Part shown: positions 21,659 to 30,601 of the stretch, in pieces
How the letters are laid out: every line of letters begins with the position of its first letter
Numbering within the stretch: the stretch's first letter is position 1
Assembly (NCBI RefSeq): GCF_004752005.1
Contig: NZ_CP038493.1
Location: 3,248,302-3,312,301, forward strand
Direction: 5' to 3'
DNA: 64,000 nucleotides
DNA from: Thalassotalea sp. HSM 43
Lineage (GTDB): Bacteria > Pseudomonadota > Gammaproteobacteria > Enterobacterales > Alteromonadaceae
The notes under the pieces: generated by a model
Databases searched by the model: none
What the model was told of the DNA's origin: nothing
What the model saw: the letters and a program-made list of their open reading frames with translations, nothing else
Made by a program: the position numbers and the translations under genes

Positions 21659-22231
21659 ATGTTTGAATTAAAATATCATACCCCAAAAGAGTGGGCTGAC
21701 GCCGTGCTGGCAGACTTTGACTCTTTCTTGCAAGATCACGCCGCTGCTGAGAAAAAAGCATCTGGTATGGCTATGTCCATGCTGTCTCATTACCCAGATC
21801 GTCAAAAATTGGTGCGGGCCATGACGGATCTGGCTTTGGAAGAATTGATTCATTTTAAACAAGTCTTAAAGCTGATGACGTCTCGAAATGTGATTCAAGC
21901 CAATGATCAAAAAGATACCTATATCCATGAAATTCGTAAGTTGTTCCGCCGTGGCAGTGAAGAGTTTCTATTGGATCGTTTGCTTGTGGCCGGTGTCATC
22001 GAAGCACGTGGTCATGAACGTTTCGCACTGGTCGCTGAAGCATTACCTGAAGGTCGTGACAAAAAGTTTTACGACGATATTGCTAAGTCGGAAGAGAAGC
22101 ACAAAAATTTGTTCGTCGAATTGGCTTTGGAATATTTTGCTGCCGATATCGTATACCCTCGTCTAGAAGAAATCTTAGATGCCGAAGCAAAAATTTGTGA
22201 GCAATTGCCGTTTCGAGCCGCGCTGCACTAA
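21659..22231 (+). CDS. miaE: tRNA 2-methylthio-N6-isopentenyl adenosine-37 hydroxylase
   Basis: Di-iron hydroxylase of 190 residues that hydroxylates the isopentenyl side chain of ms2i6A at position 37 of tRNAs. It is a ferritin-like four-helix protein; glutamate and histidine iron ligands are visible in EELIHFK (near residue 61-67), VIEARGHERF (near 114-123) and SEEKHKNLF (near 144-152). Length and start agree with MiaE. The following glycosyltransferase gene begins 18 bp after the stop and is likely co-transcribed. Confidence 0.93.
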   Translation: MFELKYHTPKEWADAVLADFDSFLQDHAAAEKKASGMAMSMLSHYPDRQKLVRAMTDLALEELIHFKQVLKLMTSRNVIQANDQKDTYIHEIRKLFRRGSEEFLLDRLLVAGVIEARGHERFALVAEALPEGRDKKFYDDIAKSEEKHKNLFVELALEYFAADIVYPRLEEILDAEAKICEQLPFRAALH

Positions 22232-22249
22232 CCACTAACTGGACTATTG

Positions 22250-23470
22250 ATGGGCAAGAATAAAAACGTCAACGCACAATACATTGAAAAGTACGCTGAA
22301 ACAGAAACTGCCCATCTAGACAAACTTAGCTTGCCAAACTGTGTCGATAGCGCACTGGTCATTCCTGCGTATCGTGAAGGTGCTGAGTTTATTCAGCGTT
22401 TTATTCAAAGCCCATTTCACCAAACGGGTAAATTGTTGATTGTCGTCATTAATCAGCCTGACAATGACTTTGATAAAGCGCCGCAGCAAGCTTTGTACGA
22501 TGAAGCACTTGCCTTGGGGCAAGTTGTCGATAAGCAACACAACCTCACTCTTATAACATTGCCGTCAACACAGTCCATGCTGTTGATTGTCGATCGTTTT
22601 AATACACCGATACCGCATAAACAGGGAGTTGGTTTAGCCCGTAAAATTGGTTGTGACTTGGCGGCGTCTCTGTACAATCGTCAACTCATTGGTAATCGCT
22701 TTATCTGCTCTAGCGATGCCGATGCCCACTTACCTGATAATTACTTTAGCCACAGCACGAGTGTTGATGCTGCTACCGTTTGTATTGGTTTAAATTTTCA
22801 GCACCACTGTCAAGATGAACTCATTAACAACGCAAATGCATTATATGAAAAAGCACTGCGTTATTATGTTGCCGGATTGACGTACGCAAAAAGCGATTAT
22901 GCGTTTTTCACCATTGGCAGTGTCTTGGCCTTTGATGTGAACGCCTATTGCCAGTGTCGCGGCTTTCCCAAGCGAGCCGCGGGCGAGGACTTTTACCTGC
23001 TTAATAAACTGGTAAAGCTTGGTCGTTACCAATATTTTGCCGATATCGTTATAAACCTTGAGGCACGTACCTCAAGTCGAGTGCCTTTCGGTACCGGCCC
23101 AGCGGTAGCTGAGATCATCGCTAAACAACAAAATGCGTACAATTACCCCTATTATAATCCGCAACTGTTCGTTGAACTGAAAGCGCTATTAACGGCATTT
23201 GGCAACCTATATGAGCACCGACTGCAACTGCAATGTTGGACTCATCAATTGTCATCAATATCGACTCATGGGTTAACGGCAATTGGTTTTGACCGATTTA
23301 TCCGCAGTCAGGCGCAGACCTCCAAGCAACAATTTAACAAACAACTCTGTAGTTTTTTTGACGCCTTTAAAACCCTGAAATATTTACATGCGCTGCGTGA
23401 ACAAGGGCTTAGTGATATTGCTTTGCATCAAGCGATTACAACGGCTCCTTTTCCCTTAGAGCGTCAATAA
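22250..23470 (+). CDS. Glycosyltransferase family 2-like protein
   Basis: Protein of 406 residues with a GT-A-like N-terminal half: VIPAYREG near residues 38-45 and a DxD-type acidic motif SSDADAHLP near 154-162, which would hold the metal and nucleotide sugar. There are no obvious membrane helices, so it is probably cytoplasmic. The start is the ATG at 22250, not the TTG one codon earlier. Acceptor and sugar are unknown. The pairing with miaE has no evident functional logic. Confidence 0.72.
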   Translation: MGKNKNVNAQYIEKYAETETAHLDKLSLPNCVDSALVIPAYREGAEFIQRFIQSPFHQTGKLLIVVINQPDNDFDKAPQQALYDEALALGQVVDKQHNLTLITLPSTQSMLLIVDRFNTPIPHKQGVGLARKIGCDLAASLYNRQLIGNRFICSSDADAHLPDNYFSHSTSVDAATVCIGLNFQHHCQDELINNANALYEKALRYYVAGLTYAKSDYAFFTIGSVLAFDVNAYCQCRGFPKRAAGEDFYLLNKLVKLGRYQYFADIVINLEARTSSRVPFGTGPAVAEIIAKQQNAYNYPYYNPQLFVELKALLTAFGNLYEHRLQLQCWTHQLSSISTHGLTAIGFDRFIRSQAQTSKQQFNKQLCSFFDAFKTLKYLHALREQGLSDIALHQAITTAPFPLERQ

Positions 23471-23618
23471 CTGCGCTAGCCACTGCCGTCACCATTGTTG
23501 TTACAACGGTTGTCATAATTGGTCATAGTTGTTCATTAGCCTGTCATTAAATCACACCGTGTTTTCGCTAAGCTTTTATTCACTACACGCTGTTGTTAAA
23601 AACACATAGGAGGCGGTT

Positions 23619-23846
23619 ATGCATGTAGATAAATTATTAGCGGAGTTAAAAATGATTAAAGGTCGTCAATTGGCCTTTTGCGCTGATTTGGCGGGCTTTA
23701 GTAATGAACAAGTCTGCCGTCAGGCCATCGCCGGTAATCGTGACTTTATATGCGAGTTACTGCGCAGGGCACAAGTTGCTGAAGTCGAGGGGGATTATTT
23801 AATTGCTAATGAATTATATAAAAGTTTTGCTAAAGGGCTGCTGTAA
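23619..23846 (+). CDS. Small hypothetical protein (75 aa)
   Basis: A strong AGGAGGCGGTT ribosome binding site (AGGAGG at 23609-23614) sits before the ATG, which makes this short frame credible. The product is soluble and helical with three cysteines and no known motif. The C-terminal YLIANELYKSFAKGLL segment is amphipathic. I do not recognise a family. It stands alone between the glycosyltransferase and the Bax-like gene. Confidence 0.6.
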   Translation: MHVDKLLAELKMIKGRQLAFCADLAGFSNEQVCRQAIAGNRDFICELLRRAQVAEVEGDYLIANELYKSFAKGLL

Positions 23847-23970
23847 CGATATAAAAGAGGTAAGGCTTTTACAAAAGTTGACGTCAGCTAATGTCGGTTA
23901 ATGTAGATGAGTAATAACTTAGCTGGGTTCAAAGCGATTAATTTGCCAAGATTAGTTTGTGAGGTTTAGG

Positions 23971-24918
23971 ATGAAACATAGACATTCATATATGTTGATT
24001 GGTGCCTGCATGGCGACGTGTTTGTTATCAGCCTGCAATGATCCTAAACCTAAAACTGAAGCTGACAGTGCCCTCGAACAGGCGACAATCGTCGCTGCTA
24101 TGCAAGACCCAATAGAAGTTGAAATACACTCCCTCGATGACCTAATGACACTGTTTAAAGAGCATCATTACGACAGTGAAAATTGGCAAAATGGAAATCG
24201 AGAAATCCCCCGTTTAAGTTTTGCCAAAATTGGAGAACGTTGGGCAAAGAGCTCACAAAACTTGCCCGTGCCGGTGAAAAAAGAAGTATTTTTTCGCTTG
24301 ATGGCTCCGTTAGTGTTAATCGCCAATGAAAAAATCCTGCTTGAGCGACAAATAATAAACAATGAAGCGATTACCAGTGAATCGCTGATAGCGTTAGCGC
24401 GCAAATACAAAGTCATTGATGAGTCGGTACTGTCATTAACACAACAACAAAAAATCGAACTGCTAGAGCGGGTCGATATCATGCCGCCATCACTTGCCCT
24501 GGCTCAATCTGCGGAAGAAAGTGGTTGGGGAACATCGAGATTTACACGTGAAGGAAATTCATTTTTTGGTCAATGGGACTTTTCTGGTAAAGGTATGGTG
24601 CCCAAACAACAGCGCAAAGAACTGGGTAATTATGGCTTAGCGCGATTTGATAGCCCACTAGCGTCCGTAGAAGGCTATATGCTCAACATTAATACTCAGC
24701 GGGCGTATCAAAAACTGCGCACATTACGAGCGCAATTGCGCGCTGACGGTAAACCGATTAGCGGTTTAGAATTGGCCGGCACCTTAGATAAATACTCAGA
24801 GCGAGGGCAGGCGTATATCGACAGTATTCGTGAGATGATACGCTATAACAAATTACAAGAAGTCGACAAGGCCTATCTTTCCGATGATAAGCTCATTCAC
24901 TTAAAGGCTCCTGAGTAA
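23971..24918 (+). CDS. Bax-type glucosaminidase-domain lipoprotein
   Basis: Protein of 315 residues from the ATG at 23971 (GAGG at 23960-23963; an in-frame GTG at 23959 is less suited). A signal peptide ends in the lipobox LLSACN near residues 18-23, so it should be a membrane-anchored lipoprotein. The C-terminal half is a glucosaminidase (Bax) domain: SLALAQSAEESGWGTSRF with the putative catalytic glutamate, then GNSFFGQW and later YSERGQAYID. Such enzymes cleave N-acetylglucosaminyl bonds in peptidoglycan. The region before the domain (about 60-150) is helical. Confidence 0.85.
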   Translation: MKHRHSYMLIGACMATCLLSACNDPKPKTEADSALEQATIVAAMQDPIEVEIHSLDDLMTLFKEHHYDSENWQNGNREIPRLSFAKIGERWAKSSQNLPVPVKKEVFFRLMAPLVLIANEKILLERQIINNEAITSESLIALARKYKVIDESVLSLTQQQKIELLERVDIMPPSLALAQSAEESGWGTSRFTREGNSFFGQWDFSGKGMVPKQQRKELGNYGLARFDSPLASVEGYMLNINTQRAYQKLRTLRAQLRADGKPISGLELAGTLDKYSERGQAYIDSIREMIRYNKLQEVDKAYLSDDKLIHLKAPE

Positions 24919-25006
24919 TATCTAATTTATTGATATCTATAGAATTACTGATTTTGTCGCGAAAATCGTGGTTTTGTCAGGGAAAAGCACTGTTTTTGCC
25001 TGTTTT

Positions 25007-25056
25007 GGTTAAAAAGTTATCAGTTTTTTTAAAAAAAACTTTTAACCTCGTTTTTA
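25007..25056 (+). terminator. AT-rich hairpin and T tract after the Bax-like gene
   Basis: GGTTAAAA (25007-25014) pairs with TTTTAACC (25040-25047) and is followed by TCGTTTTTATTT. It probably ends the upstream gene. The preceding 80 bp repeat GTTTTTG/GTTTTGT-like strings with no clear function. Confidence 0.55.
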
Positions 25057-25141
25057 TTTGCTACCATAAAACTTAACAATAACAAGAATCTGCAACCGTT
25101 TCGTAGCTTACTTAATCGGTTGTGGTGCAGGGAGTGTTGAT

Positions 25142-26203
25142 ATGCAAGGTGTCAATCGTACGTTAATGGCAGTGTCCTTTTTGTCATTTTCCGCGTTGTC
25201 TTTCAATGGTTTTGCGCAGCAACAAGATCAAACTGTTGAAGAGGCTGAAACCGATCCAAAAACTCAAGCATGTTTGATGCAAAAGCTTAATGAAGCCGAA
25301 GGCGATGCCTTAGTGGCGCAATTAAGACAAGAGTGTGAGGTAGAAGTTGATACGGAGCTAAGAGACCGTAATAACCGAGAAGCCGGTGCGATCTCCAAAC
25401 GTTTTCTTCGAGAAAAAGAAACGAATTTTGACCCTTATGTGATCACTCCGCATAAAATGAATTACATCCTGCCAATATCGTATACTGACAGCATCAACCG
25501 CAAGGAGTATGCAGAGTCGGTACCGAGTTCTAATTGGGCTGAAAATCTTGAAGATTATGAGGCCAAATATCAGTTAAGTATTAAGGTACCGTTAAACTAC
25601 GGTGACTTATTATTTGAAAATGATTCATTGTATTTTGGTATGACTTTGCAATCTTGGTGGCAGGTCTATTCGGAAAATATTTCGAAACCATTTAGAGAGA
25701 CTAACTATCAACCTGAAATCTTTTATTTAACCGGGCTAGACTGGCATCCATTTGATGGTAACACCGGCATAATGTTTGGTGCGGAGCATCAATCCAATGG
25801 TCGTTCTAATGCCATATCGCGTAGCTGGAACCGTATTTATACCAGTTTGCTGTGGGAAAACGGCGATTTGGCTTTTGCTGGTCGCGTCTGGTATCGCTTG
25901 GAAGAAGATGAAAAAGATTTCCCAGGTGATTCAGACGGTGATGATAACCCTGATATTAATGATTTCATGGGTTACGGTTCGATAAGCATGGCCTATCAAT
26001 ACGATGTGGTAGAGTTTGCGGTAAATGTGCGTCATAACTTTGCCACACACAAAGGTGGTGTAGAAGCAGGCATGACCTTCCCACTTTGGGGCAAACTAAA
26101 AGGTTATGTGCAATATACTGGCGGTTACGGTGAATCATTGATTGATTATGACCACAAGCAAAACCGTATTGGTATTGGCTTGGCGTTGACCGAAGTGTTG
26201 TAA
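25142..26203 (+). CDS. pldA: Outer-membrane phospholipase A1
   Basis: OMPLA-type protein of 353 residues. A signal peptide is cut after NGFA (about residue 25). The catalytic triad falls as in E. coli: His216 and Ser218 in EHQSNG and Asn230 in SRSWNR, with the same 14-residue His-Asn spacing. It hydrolyses phospholipids that reach the outer leaflet of the outer membrane, normally as a calcium-dependent dimer. About 60 extra residues rich in acidic and helical sequence precede the barrel (26-95), and one barrel loop is unusually Asp-rich (about 258-270). Confidence 0.9.
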   Translation: MQGVNRTLMAVSFLSFSALSFNGFAQQQDQTVEEAETDPKTQACLMQKLNEAEGDALVAQLRQECEVEVDTELRDRNNREAGAISKRFLREKETNFDPYVITPHKMNYILPISYTDSINRKEYAESVPSSNWAENLEDYEAKYQLSIKVPLNYGDLLFENDSLYFGMTLQSWWQVYSENISKPFRETNYQPEIFYLTGLDWHPFDGNTGIMFGAEHQSNGRSNAISRSWNRIYTSLLWENGDLAFAGRVWYRLEEDEKDFPGDSDGDDNPDINDFMGYGSISMAYQYDVVEFAVNVRHNFATHKGGVEAGMTFPLWGKLKGYVQYTGGYGESLIDYDHKQNRIGIGLALTEVL

Positions 26204-26220
26204 AACAAACATGATATGAA

Positions 26221-26245
26221 AAGGCGGCCCTAGGTCGCCTTTTTT
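26221..26245 (+). terminator. Terminator after pldA
   Basis: AAGGCG (26221-26226) pairs with CGCCTT (26236-26241), followed by TTTTT. Confidence 0.85.
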
Positions 26246-26303
26246 AATGGCTTAATTTTTGTCACAATTCTCGTCGTAATTCACGTCGCAATTATCTTCG
26301 CAA

Positions 26304-27287
26304 TTAGCGGGTCATTTTTTTCACAAAAACCACCACAAACAAAGCGATAGTGAAGCTACCCGTAAACGCCTCAAAAGCGGCGACAAACCGAGATATACCA
26401 ATTGGGGTAATATCACCATAGCCCAACGTGGTAAACGTGACGACAGAATAATACAAGCAGGTTAAGAAATGCTGCAGGTTTTGCCCTGCACCAAACTGTG
26501 CTTGAAAATAATGATTTTCTCCGTCAAAGCGGATACCGGTAAAAAAGTACAATAGCGCACAGATAACAATTAACACAATGGAGAAGTTTACAACGCGAAT
26601 GGGCTCTTCGCCGTAACCGCAAAATAAATCAACAATCTTCGACATGGTGCGTGCTAATGATGGTTTGGGCATTTGATAGCGACGCATGGTCAATTCTTTC
26701 TTTAAAAAGCCACCCGCTATTTTAAACAGTCCTTCACGCTCAGCATGTTTGCGCATATCCCGATATATTTCTTCGGATTGTTCAAATAAGTCGTGAGCCC
26801 TGACAGTATCGTTATTATCTTTAGCTCTGCGCCCTTGGCGCTCTTGCTTTAAGTGTTGTCCGATTTGAATATTCTTAATTTTGGCACTTTGCCATTTGAT
26901 CCCTAACAAATTGCATTCGTGTAAATTGGCGCAGTGCAAATTGGTTTCGGTTAAGTTGGCCTTCATCAAACTGGCATGACTGAGGTTGATATTGAACAAA
27001 TGCGCTTTGGTTAAGTTCGCTCGGTAAAAGTCAGCATAGCTAAAATCGAACCCCTGTTTGTGGTGATGATTAACCAAATCAATACCGCTTAAATCAGCAT
27101 GTTTTAAACTAATTCCCCGGGTAAAGCCGCCGTTACGTGCATAATCCTGCAATTTATCCACGATATCGTCATCATCTTTGCTGATCTCACTGTCATGCCA
27201 ATAACACCAACCTGAGTCGCCGGCGTAATTTTCGCAGCAAAATCCGTCTTCATCGTGGTAGCGACATAAAGGATCAGTATCGGCCAT
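26304..27287 (-). CDS. Pentapeptide-repeat two-helix potassium channel
   Basis: Fusion protein of 327 residues. Residues 8-31 form a Cys/His cluster (Cys8, His11, Cys17, Cys18, Cys28, His31) that could bind a metal. Residues about 55-142 are pentapeptide repeats with the A(D/N)LxxxxL pattern. A charged linker (145-200) leads to a C-terminal ion channel: helix 1 near 233-252, pore helix and selectivity filter TTLGYGD at 286-292, helix 2 near 301-322. This is the Ion_trans_2 plan of tetrameric K+ channels. The soluble repeat part is probably cytoplasmic and may gate the pore; no ligand is known. Confidence 0.85.
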   Translation of the reverse strand: MADTDPLCRYHDEDGFCCENYAGDSGWCYWHDSEISKDDDDIVDKLQDYARNGGFTRGISLKHADLSGIDLVNHHHKQGFDFSYADFYRANLTKAHLFNINLSHASLMKANLTETNLHCANLHECNLLGIKWQSAKIKNIQIGQHLKQERQGRRAKDNNDTVRAHDLFEQSEEIYRDMRKHAEREGLFKIAGGFLKKELTMRRYQMPKPSLARTMSKIVDLFCGYGEEPIRVVNFSIVLIVICALLYFFTGIRFDGENHYFQAQFGAGQNLQHFLTCLYYSVVTFTTLGYGDITPIGISRFVAAFEAFTGSFTIALFVVVFVKKMTR

Positions 27288-27380
27288 AGAGAGTTAGCTT
27301 AAATTTGTCATGCATCAGCGATAAGGTAATGTTCAGTTTAGTAAGGAAAACATCTTGTTGCGAGTTTCCTACAGGCAAAG

Positions 27381-27407
27381 AAAAAGGAGACCAAGGCCTC
27401 CTTTTTT
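27381..27407 (-). terminator. Terminator of the thiolase gene
   Basis: CTCCTTTTT (27398-27406) pairs with AAAAAGGAG (27381-27389). Read on the minus strand the stem ends in a T tract. Confidence 0.85.
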
Positions 27408-27425
27408 ATAATTACTAAAACAGTT

Positions 27426-28619
27426 TTAACAACGTTCGATTAATGCCGCAATACCCTGACCACCACCAATACACATGGTAATAACCGCGTATTTGCCTTG
27501 CACGCGTTCAAGTTCATGAATGGCTTTGACGGTGATCAGTGAGCCTGTAGCACCGATAGGGTGGCCAAGCGAGATACCTGAACCATTCGGATTCACTTTA
27601 TCCATATCCAGCTCAAGATCGCGGCACACGGCCAGCGCTTGGGCAGCAAACGCTTCATTGACTTCCCAAACATCAATGTCATCTTTATTAATACCTGTTT
27701 TCGCCAGTAGCTTTTCTACCGCGGGTACAGGACCAATACCCATGATATCAGGGGCGACACCGGCAAAGGCATAACCGATGAGCTTAGCAACAGGTTTAAG
27801 GCCATTCGCTTGTGCGTACTCGCTGTCGGCCATAACCAATGCCGCTGCGGCATCGTTAATACCTGAGGCATTACCGGCGGTTACGGTACCGTCTTTCTTA
27901 AAAACCGGGCGTAGTTTGGCCATATCATCGGCACTGCAGTCAAAGCGTACATGCTCGTCGTTGGTATATTCGACCATACCTTTTCGAGTCTTTATTCCAA
28001 TCGGCACGATTTGTGAGTCAAAACGGTTTTGTTGTATGGCGCGTTGTGCACGTCGATGAGATTCTGCTGCCGCTTCGTCTTGCTCTTCGCGACTTATTTG
28101 CCATTGCTCAGCAATATTTTCTGCGGTAACGCCCATATGCGTGTTATTGATCGGGCAGGTAAGGGCACCAACCATAGGGTCAACTAATTGTGCATCGCCC
28201 ATTTTCGCGCCAAAACGAGTCGATGGTGACCAAAATGGCACACGCGACATAGATTCTGCACCACCGGCAACAGCCACATCACAATCATCCAAAAGCAACA
28301 GTTGAGCGGCAGAAATTACCGCTTGTAAGCCGGAACCACATAAGCGGTTTACGGTAAGTGATGGCGTCGATTCAGGTAAACCAGCTTTGAGCGCGGCAAC
28401 GCGTGACATATACATATCACGGCGATCCGAATGGGCGACATTACCAATCACGCAGTGACCAACTTGCTCGCTATCAATACCGGCGCGAGTTACCGCTTCG
28501 GCGACGACGGTAGCGGCTAAGTCTGTTGGCGCTACGGTTTTTAGTGAACCACCGAAATCGGCAATGGCGGTGCGAACACCACTTAGAAATACTACTTCTC
28601 TTTTACTCATTGTTGTCAT
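27426..28619 (-). CDS. Acetyl-CoA C-acyltransferase (thiolase)
   Basis: Thiolase of 397 residues with a full catalytic set: Cys94 in NRLCGSG, the GHP loop in SLGHPIGATG, and the C-terminal cysteine in TMCIGGGQG. It joins or splits acetyl-CoA and acyl-CoA; being a biosynthetic/degradative acetoacetyl-CoA thiolase fits the neighbouring CoA transferase. The ATG at 28610 is an alternative start with better spacing from AGGA. It lies downstream of scoAB but is separated by 147 bp with a terminator, so it probably has its own promoter. Confidence 0.9.
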   Translation of the reverse strand: MTTMSKREVVFLSGVRTAIADFGGSLKTVAPTDLAATVVAEAVTRAGIDSEQVGHCVIGNVAHSDRRDMYMSRVAALKAGLPESTPSLTVNRLCGSGLQAVISAAQLLLLDDCDVAVAGGAESMSRVPFWSPSTRFGAKMGDAQLVDPMVGALTCPINNTHMGVTAENIAEQWQISREEQDEAAAESHRRAQRAIQQNRFDSQIVPIGIKTRKGMVEYTNDEHVRFDCSADDMAKLRPVFKKDGTVTAGNASGINDAAAALVMADSEYAQANGLKPVAKLIGYAFAGVAPDIMGIGPVPAVEKLLAKTGINKDDIDVWEVNEAFAAQALAVCRDLELDMDKVNPNGSGISLGHPIGATGSLITVKAIHELERVQGKYAVITMCIGGGQGIAALIERC

Positions 28620-28709
28620 TTCCTAGAGCTAAACTTGTTATCGTTATTTTTAGTTAAATACCATACTAGCTTATCGTGTCGGCAGGGAATGAGTTATATC
28701 ATTTTGAGC

Positions 28710-28737
28710 AAAAATCCCTGCCGGGGCAGGGATTTTT
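28710..28737 (-). terminator. Bidirectional terminator after scoB
   Basis: CCCTGC (28716-28721) pairs with GCAGGG (28726-28731), extended by AAAAAT and ATTTTT on either side, so it ends transcription well on the minus strand. The only minus-strand gene just upstream of it is scoB. Confidence 0.88.
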
Positions 28738-28766
28738 AATAGAAAGTGAGGACTTGATTTACTAAA

Positions 28767-29423
28767 TTAAAACTGCATTTCTGGAACGTGTTCAGGAACC
28801 ACAAGTTCGCCTGCGGTTAACTCAACGATTTGTTCAACGCTAACCCCAGGAGCTCGCTCTAGTAAATGGAACTTACCTTCTTTAATTTCGATAAAGGCTA
28901 GGTCGGTCAATACCTTTTTGATACAACCTTTACCGGTTAACGGCAAGGTACATTCAGCCAAAAGCTTTGAATCACCGTGCTTAGACGCATGGGTCATGGT
29001 TACGATAATGTTATCCGCACCAGCAACAAGATCCATTGCACCACCCATACCTTTAATCAGTTTACCTGGGATCATATACGAGGCAATGTTACCTTGAACG
29101 TCTACTTCAAAAGCGCCCAATACGGTTAAATCAACATGACCACCACGGATCATGGCAAATGATTCGGCGCTATCAAATAATGACGCACCTTTGGCCATGG
29201 TCACCGTCTGTTTGCCGGCGTTGATAAGATCAGCGTCAACCTCATCATCGTATGGGAAAGGTCCCATACCTAATAAACCATTTTCCGATTGCAGCATTAC
29301 TTCAATACCGTCTGGTACATAGTTGGCAACCAAGGTAGGAATACCAATACCCAGATTTACGTAATAACCGTCTTTCAGTTCTTGTGCAACACGCATTGCC
29401 AATTGTTCACGAGTTAAAGCCAT
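28767..29423 (-). CDS. scoB: 3-oxoacid CoA-transferase subunit B
   Basis: Beta subunit of 218 residues of succinyl-CoA:3-ketoacid CoA-transferase, which moves CoA between succinate and acetoacetate. The catalytic glutamate is Glu47 in SENGLLGMG, and GIGIPT lies at 25-30. It follows subunit A with 11 bp between them, so the two are co-expressed. With the thiolase downstream the set would use ketone bodies or acetoacetate from leucine and lysine breakdown. Confidence 0.93.
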   Translation of the reverse strand: MALTREQLAMRVAQELKDGYYVNLGIGIPTLVANYVPDGIEVMLQSENGLLGMGPFPYDDEVDADLINAGKQTVTMAKGASLFDSAESFAMIRGGHVDLTVLGAFEVDVQGNIASYMIPGKLIKGMGGAMDLVAGADNIIVTMTHASKHGDSKLLAECTLPLTGKGCIKKVLTDLAFIEIKEGKFHLLERAPGVSVEQIVELTAGELVVPEHVPEMQF

Positions 29424-29434
29424 TATCTTTCTCC

Positions 29435-30136
29435 TTATTTGGCGCGCACAGTGCGTTGCTCAATGGTCTTGTCGAATGTACCCTTGATCAAGCGGTTAAC
29501 ATAGATGCCTGGGGTATGGATTTCATCTGGATCCAATTCACCCGGCTCAACAATTTCTTCTACTTCAACAACGGTAATTTTACCTGCTGTTGCCGCCATC
29601 GGGTTAAAGTTACGAGCTGTTTTACGGAAGACTAAGTTGCCATAGGTGTCGGCTTTCCAGGCTTTAACAATGGCAAAATCACCGGTGATAGCTTCTTCAA
29701 GGATATAGTCGCGACCATCAAATTGACGTTCTTCTTTGCCTTCTGCAACAGGAGTACCGTAACCGGTTGCGGTGTAAAACGCTGGGATACCAGCACCGCC
29801 GGCGCGCATTTTTTCTGCAAGTGTACCTTGAGGTGTTAATTCGACTTCCAGTTCACCACTCATCATTTGTTGTTCAAACATGTCGTTTTCGCCAACATAT
29901 GAAGCAACCATTTTCTTAATTTGCTTATCAACAAGTAATACGCCTAAACCATACTCATGGGTACCACAGTTGTTTGATACAACCGTTAAATCTTTGGTAC
30001 CTTTTTGTTTAATTTCTTTGATAAGGTTTTCTGGGATCCCACACAGGCCAAAGCCACCGGCAATTACAGTCATGCCGTCTTCAAGACCGGCCATTGCTTC
30101 TTCGTAAGAATTTACGACTTTATTAAATCCAGCCAT
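29435..30136 (-). CDS. scoA: 3-oxoacid CoA-transferase subunit A
   Basis: Alpha subunit of 233 residues, with the glycine-rich [11 protein letters not shown] near residues 26-36 and the GAGIPAFYT(A) motif near 113-121 that are typical of the family. It provides the CoA-binding half of the enzyme encoded with scoB. The gene starts at the edge of a 465-bp divergent intergenic region. Confidence 0.93.
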   Translation of the reverse strand: MAGFNKVVNSYEEAMAGLEDGMTVIAGGFGLCGIPENLIKEIKQKGTKDLTVVSNNCGTHEYGLGVLLVDKQIKKMVASYVGENDMFEQQMMSGELEVELTPQGTLAEKMRAGGAGIPAFYTATGYGTPVAEGKEERQFDGRDYILEEAITGDFAIVKAWKADTYGNLVFRKTARNFNPMAATAGKITVVEVEEIVEPGELDPDEIHTPGIYVNRLIKGTFDKTIEQRTVRAK

Positions 30137-30601
30137 TTCAGCTCCTAAAATGCTATTGCGACCGCTCTAATTATGAGGCGGTTTCATTCGGTAGATTAAA
30201 GTGATTACACTAAATTGACACTTAAGGTACATAAAAAGTGCGCTTAAGACAAACCTGCCAAGCGATCAAATTGACATAAAGCGGAAATAAACCTGAACAC
30301 TTACGCAACAGCCTTGATTTCATTGCCCTTGCGCCTAATTTGGCACTTGCTTAAGGGCTCAAAAAGCGGTGCAAAACCCTGTCTAATTAGTTTTCTTCAC
30401 TAAGCAATATAGGCAAATAAGTTTACCTCACTTATATTTCTCGTTTTGCCAAATTATCTTGGTTGAAAACCTTTTTATCTGGTGTTAGTGTTTATTGAGT
30501 TGGGCTCATTAGTGTTTTTGGGCCGATACTTAAATAAAGATAAAAATAAGAAATAGGTGATCAAGCTTGGCTTGATGCTTGTTTAGTTAACGAGAGATAT
30601 T
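30137..30601. promoter_or_regulatory. Divergent intergenic region (465 bp)
   Basis: It separates scoA (minus) from the thiolase-like operon (plus) and must hold both promoters. It is AT-rich. I see no coding frame, repeat or clear operator. A partial dyad CAAGCTTGGCTTG lies near 30563-30575. AACGAGAGATATT precedes the ATG at 30602. Confidence 0.55.
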
